Shown piece after piece: positions 15,387-20,727 of a stretch of 21,844 nt of DNA. This stretch comes from DASXTK01 sp036505485 (GTDB lineage Bacteria > Actinomycetota > Acidimicrobiia > Acidimicrobiales > VFJN01): the NCBI GenBank assembly GCA_036505485.1, contig DASXTK010000131.1, forward strand, positions 1-21,844, in the 5' to 3' direction. Each line of letters opens with the position of its first letter. The first letter of the stretch is position 1. The position numbers and the translations under genes were made by a program. The notes beneath the pieces were generated by a model, which did no database searches, was not told where the DNA came from, and was given only the letters and a program-made list of their open reading frames with translations.

Positions 15387-15581
15387 ATGAGCGACAACCC
15401 TGGGCATTTGCAATGCCCTTTCTGCGACGCTTACGAGGTTGAGAGGCTGTACCTCGGGTCGGTCCACGTCGACTCGTGCACGTGCCAGAGCTGCGGGGCC
15501 CGCTGGGACGAAGACGCAACCACCGGCCGTTACCGCGGCCGAGGCGACCTCGACTCGGTGATAACGCCTCGCACCCGCTAG
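15387..15581 (+). CDS. Tiny zinc-ribbon protein, unknown function
   Basis: A 64-residue protein. Cysteines occur as CPFC (10 and 13) and CTCQSC (31, 33 and 36), the pattern of a compact zinc ribbon. The rest is polar and ends GDLDSVITPRTR. I do not recognise the family. ATG 15387 is preferred, with a GGGAGCTGGGG purine stretch about 10 nt upstream. The frame is open back to 15258, but that part lacks cysteine-rich character and probably belongs to the leader. TATGCT at 15316-15321 may be the -10 box. It stands between two minus-strand genes and converges on the AhpD-like gene. The remaining upstream gap (15245-15386) shows only two AGTGCAA direct repeats. Confidence 0.6.
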   Translation: MSDNPGHLQCPFCDAYEVERLYLGSVHVDSCTCQSCGARWDEDATTGRYRGRGDLDSVITPRTR

Positions 15582-15602
15582 GGGACCCTTTCGCCGGGTG
15601 GC

Positions 15603-16082
15603 TCAGTGCCCGGGCAGCGCGCACACGGTGTCGAGGCCCAGCACGTGGTTGAGCCGGCCGAACGCCAGCCAGGAACCGATGCTCATGCTGAGCTCCACGA
15701 TCTCGCGCTGGCTGTAGTGCGCGGTCATGCGAGTCCAGAACTCGTCGTCGAGACGGTGATGATCCAGGGCGTACCGCTCGGCGTACTCGGCAGCCAACCG
15801 GGTGCGGTCGTCGAAGACGTCGGTGCTGCGCCACTGGGTCACCGCGTCGGCGAACTCGTCCTCGACCTTCTCTCCGTCCCGTTCGGTCCGCCAATCGAGG
15901 CAGAAGAGACACCCGTTGATCTGCGCGATCCGCAGCCGCGCCGCCTCGAACTCGCGGAGGCCGAGGGTGGTGTTGGCGTACACCGACAAGGAGAAGTTCG
16001 ACGCGGCGACACCTATGCCAGGGACCATCTCGCCCCACACGTAGGTGATCGCGTCCTTGCCCTCGGGGATGTCGATGTTCAC
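15603..16082 (-). CDS. Carboxymuconolactone decarboxylase / AhpD-like family protein
   Basis: A 159-residue all-helical protein of the CMD/AhpD superfamily. The signature region reads LREFEAARLRIAQINGCLFC, with the redox-type CxxC at Cys58 and Cys61. The family's usual downstream histidine is not obvious here (the residues after CxxC are LDWR). A second helical stretch, YSQREIVELSMSIGSWLAFGRLNHVLG, is also typical. Relatives act as peroxidase-linked disulfide reductases, decarboxylases or uncharacterised proteins. The start GTG 16082 has GAAGGAG about 7 nt upstream. It overlaps the stop of the amine-dehydrogenase-like gene as GTGA, so the two are co-translated and may act on the same compound. 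Longer frames upstream are shadows of that gene. Confidence 0.86.
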   Translation of the reverse strand: MNIDIPEGKDAITYVWGEMVPGIGVAASNFSLSVYANTTLGLREFEAARLRIAQINGCLFCLDWRTERDGEKVEDEFADAVTQWRSTDVFDDRTRLAAEYAERYALDHHRLDDEFWTRMTAHYSQREIVELSMSIGSWLAFGRLNHVLGLDTVCALPGH

Positions 16083-17158
16083 GGTTGTCTCCTTCCGAGT
16101 TTGCCGACGGCGGGGCGCAGCGGGATGTCGAGGGCGTCGTAGAGCCCGGGCTCCGCGTCCACCAGCCAGTCGATGGCGCTGACCAGCCGGCCGACTGCGG
16201 TGGCGTTCCCGCCGGCGGCCCGGTTGCCGCCCTCGTCGGTGGCCTCGACCGTGACCTCGATGCGCGGGCGACCCTCGATGACCACGCGATGCGCCCCGTC
16301 GCCGTCGGGCGGCGTCGGCCAGTCCGGGGCGCACGAGGGGTGGATGCGGGTGACGTGCTCGATGACGATGCGGGGTTCGCCCTCGACGATGCCTTGCACC
16401 TCGAACCGGACCGCGCCTTGGGCGCCGGCCTCGAACTCGCCCATCGTCTTGGTGGTCACCGACTCGTCGAGCGGCCGGCGATCCAGGGTTTCGAGGATCT
16501 CGTCGAGCTCGACGCCCAGGGCCCGGGCCATCAGCCGTATCTGCCCGCCCCACACCATGGTCGGAACCGTCGGTGCGATCATCGGCGCCATGTAGTCCAT
16601 GGGCTGGCCCATGCCGACCAGGAACCGGACCGAAGCCTCCTGGTCGTAGGTGGAGTAGTCGAAGATCTCCTGGCAGCGGATCACGTCGACCGTCGTGCCA
16701 AGACCGCTGATCAGCAGCGGCAGCACGTCGTTGCCCCAGCCGGGGTCGACGCCGGAGACGAACAGCGAGCCGCCGCCGGCCGCGATGGCGGCCAACACCC
16801 GCTCCCGCAGCTCCGGCGGGGCGCTGCGCTGGTCGTAGAGCGCGTAGACCGCGGGGGTGACTACCACGGCTCCGGCTCGGATCGCCCTGACGACGTCGGC
16901 GATGGCCTCGTCGGGGCGGATGTCCCCCGACGCCGCGTACACCACGGCCTGCGGGCTGGCGGCCAACACCGCCTCGATGTCATCGGTCGCCGCGACGCCC
17001 AGTTCGTGGTCGAGCCCGCCGAGATCGCCCGCGTCGCGCCCAACCTTGTCGGGGTTGTGGACGAGCACAGCCGCGAGTTTCAGCGCCGGCTGGGCCTCGA
17101 CGGCACGGATGGACGCGCGGCCGACGTTCCCGGTACCCCAGACCACCGTGGAGATCAT
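16079..17158 (-). CDS. NAD(P)H-dependent amine dehydrogenase-like oxidoreductase (DapB-like fold)
   Basis: A 359-residue protein with an N-terminal dinucleotide-binding motif (WGTGNVGRASIRAV, GTGNVG at 8-13), as in the dihydrodipicolinate-reductase-like family that includes 2,4-diaminopentanoate dehydrogenase. Other typical stretches are LAAVLVHNPDKVGRDAG, AVVYAASGDIRPDEAI and SGVDPGWGNDVLPLL. The C-terminal part (WGGQIRLMARALG, IVIEHVTRIHP) supports this family over DapB itself. The substrate is unknown; in actinobacteria such genes often lie among catabolic genes. The gene is probably leaderless, since a TAGCCT box ends 6 nt before ATG 17158. A 19-bp palindrome covers the -35 position, so repression by a TetR-type protein is likely. 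It is the first gene of a two-gene operon. Confidence 0.85.
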   Translation of the reverse strand: MISTVVWGTGNVGRASIRAVEAQPALKLAAVLVHNPDKVGRDAGDLGGLDHELGVAATDDIEAVLAASPQAVVYAASGDIRPDEAIADVVRAIRAGAVVVTPAVYALYDQRSAPPELRERVLAAIAAGGGSLFVSGVDPGWGNDVLPLLISGLGTTVDVIRCQEIFDYSTYDQEASVRFLVGMGQPMDYMAPMIAPTVPTMVWGGQIRLMARALGVELDEILETLDRRPLDESVTTKTMGEFEAGAQGAVRFEVQGIVEGEPRIVIEHVTRIHPSCAPDWPTPPDGDGAHRVVIEGRPRIEVTVEATDEGGNRAAGGNATAVGRLVSAIDWLVDAEPGLYDALDIPLRPAVGKLGRRQP

Positions 17159-17164
17159 GCAAGG

Positions 17165-17170
17165 AGGCTA
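17165..17170 (-). promoter_or_regulatory. -10 box TAGCCT (minus strand), probable leaderless start
   Basis: On the minus strand TAGCCT is 6 nt before ATG 17158. The sequence between reads ccttgc, which is not a Shine-Dalgarno. Confidence 0.5.
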
Positions 17171-17177
17171 CTGATAA

Positions 17178-17196
17178 ATCTGACGCCCCGTCAGAT
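17178..17196. promoter_or_regulatory. 19-bp palindromic operator, TetR type
   Basis: ATCTGAC-gcccc-GTCAGAT is a perfect 7-bp inverted repeat with a 5-bp spacer. It covers the -35 position of the amine-dehydrogenase-like promoter. A 15/19 match occurs at 20667-20685 before the acyl-CoA dehydrogenase. Confidence 0.65.
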
Positions 17197-17299
17197 AAGG
17201 AGCTGAGCGGATAGGCCCGTCCGTCCAGCCCACGCGTGGCTATTTGGCGGCCGAGCACTCCCCACAGCGAAGCTCCCTGGAAGCAAGGTTGTTCGCCCT

Positions 17300-17320
17300 C
17301 TCGCCGGCTCTGCCGGCGAG
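17300..17320 (-). terminator. Hairpin downstream of the 569-residue protein gene
   Basis: CTCGCCGGC-tct-GCCGGCGAG is a perfect 9-bp stem with a 3-nt loop, 42 bp after the minus-strand stop at 17363. There is no T tract, so it is a hairpin-only candidate. The rest of the 17197-17362 gap shows nothing else clear. Confidence 0.45.
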
Positions 17321-17362
17321 TTCGAGCAGAGGTGACCTATCCGCGCAACTCCTACGCCGGGA

Positions 17363-19072
17363 TCAGTCGGAGGCTGCTGAGCTTGTCACCGGCTCCGAAT
17401 GCCCGTTGGGGCCGGGCTGGCCCTCAGCGGCCGTCTCGGTGGTGGCGTCATCCGATTCGTCGTCCGACTCGGCGGCTGCGGCATCATCCGGCTTCGCCTC
17501 AGCCTCGATGTTGTCCTCAGCGACCTCGGCCTCCTCGGTCGCGGCCTCCGCGTCAGCCGGCGCCGGGTCAGCTGCGGCCTCGGCAACCTTCGGCTCCTCG
17601 GCCTCGGGGACCGGGGCCTGCGCCTCGACCTTGTCCTCCGCCGACGTGGCCTCGGTTTCCTCAGTCGCGGCGACCTTCGGCTCCTCGGCCTCTGGCTTGG
17701 TCTCGGCTTCGGCTGCCTTCGGTGCCTCGGCCTTCGGCTTCGCTTTGGCCTTGGCGGTGTCCGGCTTCGGCGGCTTGGGGGGCCTCGGCTTGGAGTCTGA
17801 CGGCTTGCCGGACTTCGGGCCTCGGCGCGTGCGTTCGCGCGGGGCCGGGGGTCCGGGCTTGATGTCGAAGATGTGGGCGATCTCGGGGAGGCGGTCGGCC
17901 ATGCGCTCGATCAGCGAGCGGAGCTCGGGGCCGAGCTTGGTCGGCAGGGACTCCGGCACCACACGACGGCGGATGGGGGAGTAGGCCAGGGCGTCGAGCA
18001 CCGTCGACCAACGTTGGGGGCCGGTCTCGTTGGTCAGCGCCGCGCTGGTGGCCTCGACCAGCTGCTGGGACAGGTTGGGCGGTAGCGGCGACCCGGCCTT
18101 GGGCGGACGGGAGCTGAGCCGCAGGGCCCGCACCACCCGGCCCTCGCGCAGGTTCTCGTCCACTTCGGCCACCCAGGCGGCCTGCTCGGTCTCGACTCGG
18201 CCGACCAGAGACTCCCGTAGGCGGTCGGCCAGCTCACGGGCCTCGGCGTCACGACCGGCATCGCCGGCGGCGTTGACCACCGAGCGCAGGTCGCGCAGGT
18301 CGAGGTCCTCGATGTGGGCCAGCGCGGCCTCGGCCCGGTCGCGCCACACCGCGGTCTGGGCCCGGTTGCGCAGCTTCTCGGCCACCTCGAGCAAGGGTTC
18401 GGGGCTGACCTGTTGCTTGCCTTCGGCCTTGAGGCTCTCGTTCTGCTTCTCGATGGCCAGACGGACCGCGGGGATGCCGCCTTGCAGCAGCTGCTCCGCG
18501 ATCGGACGCTGCTCGGCCGGCAGGGACTCCAGCAGCGCGGTGCGGTGGGTCTTGCCCGGCCGCAACCGTCGGGGCTTGGGCTTGGCATCGGGCGGTGGGG
18601 TGCTCGGCCGCTCCCGGCGTCGATCCTCGGACGACCGGGCTCGGTCGTCCGGCCGGGTGCGGCGCGGCCCCCGGGCACGATCGGCCCGGTCGCTGCGGTC
18701 GCGGCGCTCGCCTCGATCCCCGTCGCTGCGCTCGCCCCGCTCACCACGATCGCTGCGGCGGCCCCGACCCGGACCGTCGCCGCGCGGCGAACGCGACACC
18801 CGCGCGGTCACGAGGGGACCCTCGGAACGGCGAGTCAGCAGCTCGATGCGCTCGGGCTCGGCCTTGGTGGCCTTGGGCGGGATCACCGCGGTGATGGCCA
18901 GGCCGTCGAGGAAGCCCTCGACCTCGACCTTGTGGATGCTGCCAACGGTTGAATCCGGCGGGAGCAGGCCGGAGTCGATGGTTCCCTTGGGCTGACGCGC
19001 CCCTGCGGCGCGCCACGTCCAGGTTCCATCGCCGCGGTCGCTTGTCAGCTCGATCTCTATCCGCCGGGCCAT
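17363..19072 (-). CDS. Large low-complexity protein with N-terminal beta-like domain, unknown
   Basis: A 569-residue protein that I do not recognise. Residues 1-80 look like a compact folded domain (IEIELTSDRGDGTWTWRAAG; LLPPDSTVGSIHKVEVEGF; LAITAVIPPK). Residues 88-170 are a basic disordered stretch rich in Arg, Asp, Gly and Ser, with RGERSDGDRGER-type repeats that could bind nucleic acid. Residues 175-400 are mostly helical and conserved-looking (LLESLPAEQRPIAEQLLQGG; AALAHIEDLDLRDLRSVVNA). The last 170 residues are Lys/Pro/Ala and then Glu/Ala rich. There is no membrane segment. ATG 19072 follows a TAGCGT box by 9 nt. It lies downstream of the Rrf2 regulator on the same strand but has its own promoter. 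An RNA- or ribosome-linked role is a guess from composition only. Confidence 0.78.
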   Translation of the reverse strand: MARRIEIELTSDRGDGTWTWRAAGARQPKGTIDSGLLPPDSTVGSIHKVEVEGFLDGLAITAVIPPKATKAEPERIELLTRRSEGPLVTARVSRSPRGDGPGRGRRSDRGERGERSDGDRGERRDRSDRADRARGPRRTRPDDRARSSEDRRRERPSTPPPDAKPKPRRLRPGKTHRTALLESLPAEQRPIAEQLLQGGIPAVRLAIEKQNESLKAEGKQQVSPEPLLEVAEKLRNRAQTAVWRDRAEAALAHIEDLDLRDLRSVVNAAGDAGRDAEARELADRLRESLVGRVETEQAAWVAEVDENLREGRVVRALRLSSRPPKAGSPLPPNLSQQLVEATSAALTNETGPQRWSTVLDALAYSPIRRRVVPESLPTKLGPELRSLIERMADRLPEIAHIFDIKPGPPAPRERTRRGPKSGKPSDSKPRPPKPPKPDTAKAKAKPKAEAPKAAEAETKPEAEEPKVAATEETEATSAEDKVEAQAPVPEAEEPKVAEAAADPAPADAEAATEEAEVAEDNIEAEAKPDDAAAAESDDESDDATTETAAEGQPGPNGHSEPVTSSAASD

Positions 19073-19081
19073 AGGGGGTCA

Positions 19082-19087
19082 ACGCTA
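19082..19087 (-). promoter_or_regulatory. -10 box TAGCGT (minus strand), probable leaderless start
   Basis: On the minus strand TAGCGT is 9 nt before ATG 19072, with no Shine-Dalgarno between. Confidence 0.45.
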
Positions 19088-19164
19088 GCGCGCGGGCTCT
19101 CACCTCAACCGAGTCCGCCGTTCCGCGGACCCCAAACCCGGCAAACAACCCAGCCCTGGTTGGT

Positions 19165-19638
19165 TCAGCGGGTAGGCGTGGCTCGGCGCCGGGACCAGGC
19201 TTCCGGGTCGGTGAGGAGGTCGTCGAGGGCCGCCGGCAGAGAGTCGTTGGCGATGTCGGCGATGGTGACCTCTTCGAGGACCGCCCGCAGCGCGGCCCTG
19301 GTGGCGACCCAGACCTGGCGCAGCGACCGAGCCGGACCCGGGTAGTCGAGGGTCTCGGGCGAGGTGCCGTGCACGTCGGCCAGCGGTCCCTCCACGGCGC
19401 GGATGATGTCGGCCACGTTGATCGACGCCGCGGGCAACGCCAGCCGGTAGCCGCCGTCGGCTCCCCGCTGGCTGGCCACCAGTCCGGCCCGGCGCAGGTC
19501 GGCCAGGATGTTCTCCAGGTACTTGAGCGGGATGCTCTGCCGTTCGGCCAGCTGCTCCCCCTTGACCTGGGGCGGATCGGCCGCGGCCAGCTCGATGACG
19601 GCTCGAACCGCGTAGTCGACCTTGGCCGTGATGCGCAC
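19165..19638 (-). CDS. Rrf2-family transcriptional regulator without cysteines
   Basis: A 157-residue winged-helix regulator. The N-terminus MRITAKVDYAVRAVIELAA, then VKGEQLAERQSIPLKYLENI and GLVASQRGADGGYRLA, is the standard Rrf2 DNA-binding domain. Many Rrf2 proteins (IscR, NsrR) hold an Fe-S cluster through three cysteines in the region after the wing. This protein has no cysteine at all, so it cannot use that sensing mode and may resemble CymR-type members. The start is GTG 19638, 7 nt after a TATCCT box. Two inverted ATATGGC/GCCATAT half-sites (19649-19655 and 19683-19689) lie in its promoter and might serve autoregulation. Its targets are unknown. Confidence 0.9.
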   Translation of the reverse strand: MRITAKVDYAVRAVIELAAADPPQVKGEQLAERQSIPLKYLENILADLRRAGLVASQRGADGGYRLALPAASINVADIIRAVEGPLADVHGTSPETLDYPGPARSLRQVWVATRAALRAVLEEVTIADIANDSLPAALDDLLTDPEAWSRRRATPTR

Positions 19639-19645
19639 GCAGCCG

Positions 19646-19651
19646 AGGATA
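19646..19651 (-). promoter_or_regulatory. -10 box TATCCT (minus strand) of the Rrf2 gene
   Basis: On the minus strand TATCCT is 7 nt before GTG 19638; probable leaderless start. Inverted half-sites ATATGGC and GCCATAT at 19649-19655 and 19683-19689 overlap or flank it. Confidence 0.45.
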
Positions 19652-19709
19652 TGGCCTGACCACCTAGCTGTCGCGAAGCGCCGCCATATAGAGGTGCCAG
19701 AGAGCCGGC

Positions 19710-19742
19710 GGGCCGGGGTGTCGACAGCAACCGCCCCGGCCC
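19710..19742 (-). terminator. Terminator-like hairpin after the secreted-protein gene
   Basis: GGGCCGGGG (19710-19718) and CCCCGGCCC (19734-19742) form a perfect 9-bp GC stem with a 15-nt loop, 18 bp beyond the stop of the minus-strand gene at 19761. There is no T tract. Confidence 0.5.
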
Positions 19743-19760
19743 GAACGACGCACTAGACGA

Positions 19761-20438
19761 TCAGGCCGGTGTCGCCACCGAGCTGAAGGTGTTGTCTGGT
19801 CCGGGAACCAGCAGGTTCAGACCGATCGTGGCGAGCCCGCAGTTGGCGAACTGAGGAATCTCGAATTCGCCCGCGAGAGTCGTCGTGAGGGTCGCCGGAT
19901 CGATGGTCCCGGTCATGTCCAACGACACGGGCGAACTGGTCTGGCAGTTCTTCCCCACGATGTTGAACAGGCCCAGTGGCTTCACGTACACGATCTTGAT
20001 GTTGAAGTCCGCGTGGTTGGTGACCGCGAACGTGGAGAAGTCGACGTGTCCCACGGTCGGGCCGGTGGGCACGACCTGTACCCCGACCTTGGCCAACGGC
20101 AGGCCGATCAGCTCCAGCTCGGTCTCGGTCGCCCCGAGGGCGAGGTCGCCCGTGAGGTTGCCGGTGACGAGGTTGACAGTGCCGCTGAAGGTTCCGGTGT
20201 TGGTGAGGTCCCGGTTCAGCTTGGCCAGATGCGTGTTCGCAGTGACGTTCTGGCTGATGGGGAAATCGCCGGGGTCGGCCGACGAGGTCGGCAGACCCAC
20301 GAACGACGCGGTGGCTGCTGCCAGCACCGCGCCTCCGGCGAGGACCACCCTCCGCCCGACCCCGCCCTGCCGCCCTGTGCGGCGTCGGCCAAGCCGACTC
20401 GTTATGTGAGCTGGCCGCCTCAGTGAAACTTTGCCCAT
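19761..20438 (-). CDS. Secreted beta-rich protein, unknown function
   Basis: A 225-residue protein with a long basic N-region, a hydrophobic core (31-49, VVLAGGAVLAAATASFVGL) and a probable cleavage after TSSA near residue 54. Arg29-Arg30 followed by VVL could make this a twin-arginine signal, although the match to S-RR-x-F-L-K is weak. The mature part alternates polar and hydrophobic residues with many Thr, Gly and Val, suggesting a beta-sandwich. It has two cysteines (KNCQTSSPV and FANCGLAT) that may pair, and a late FEIPQFANCGLATIGLNLL stretch that I associate with secreted actinobacterial proteins. ATG 20438 has AAGGAG 7 nt upstream. The alternative overlapping frame (to 20592) lacks signal-peptide logic and is rejected. 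Confidence 0.8.
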   Translation of the reverse strand: MGKVSLRRPAHITSRLGRRRTGRQGGVGRRVVLAGGAVLAAATASFVGLPTSSADPGDFPISQNVTANTHLAKLNRDLTNTGTFSGTVNLVTGNLTGDLALGATETELELIGLPLAKVGVQVVPTGPTVGHVDFSTFAVTNHADFNIKIVYVKPLGLFNIVGKNCQTSSPVSLDMTGTIDPATLTTTLAGEFEIPQFANCGLATIGLNLLVPGPDNTFSSVATPA

Positions 20439-20562
20439 GGGCATTCTCCTTGTGGTGTGGTCTGTCGCGGGGGCGAATGGAAGCCCCACGACAACCGCCA
20501 CGAAGGCGCGCCGCGTCCCCGCCGCGTGTCGCATCAGATCCCCCAACTGTGTCCCCCGGGGC

Positions 20563-20592
20563 AGAATGCGGCCCCGGATGCGACCGTGTCAA
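20563..20592 (-). promoter_or_regulatory. Possible promoter of the secreted-protein gene
   Basis: On the minus strand TTGACA (20587-20592) is followed after 18 nt by CATTCT (20563-20568). It would give a leader of about 120 nt with a Shine-Dalgarno. Confidence 0.35.
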
Positions 20593-20599
20593 GGAAAAG

Positions 20600-20624
20600 T
20601 TACCGGAAGGATTACTTCGGGTAA
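20600..20624. promoter_or_regulatory. 25-bp imperfect palindrome in the divergent promoter region
   Basis: TTACCGGAAG-gatta-CTTCGGGTAA has 10-bp arms with one mismatch and a 5-bp spacer. It lies just upstream of the TTGACA of the minus-strand gene and 104 bp before the acyl-CoA dehydrogenase start. Confidence 0.45.
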
Positions 20625-20666
20625 GAATTCCTGGTCACACCTCTCGGATCCCGTGCGTGGACAGCA

Positions 20667-20685
20667 ACCTGACGCGGCGTTAGAT
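20667..20685. promoter_or_regulatory. Second copy of the TetR-type operator
   Basis: ACCTGACGCGGCGTTAGAT matches the 17178-17196 palindrome at 15 of 19 positions. It ends 1 bp before the 16-bp palindrome and 43 bp before the acyl-CoA dehydrogenase start. Confidence 0.5.
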
Positions 20686-20701
20686 TTGAAACGCGTTTCA
20701 A
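20686..20701. promoter_or_regulatory. KstR-like palindromic operator
   Basis: TTGAAACGCGTTTCAA is a perfect 16-bp palindrome. Its inner 14 bp fit TnnAACnnGTTnnA, the pattern known for the mycobacterial steroid-catabolism repressor KstR. It lies 26 bp before the acyl-CoA dehydrogenase start, next to a possible -10 TAGATT (20681-20686). Confidence 0.55.
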
Positions 20702-20727
20702 TTTTGGAGGGGGACAGGACACCTCGA

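Noticed and set aside
16085..17206. 373-residue plus-strand frame
   Set aside because: It is the shadow of the amine-dehydrogenase-like gene and crosses that gene's operator and promoter.
19753..20592. 279-residue minus-strand frame overlapping the secreted protein
   Set aside because: It is Arg/His/Pro-rich with no signal peptide or domain, while the other frame has a signal peptide, a ribosome-binding site and a coherent beta-rich mature part.
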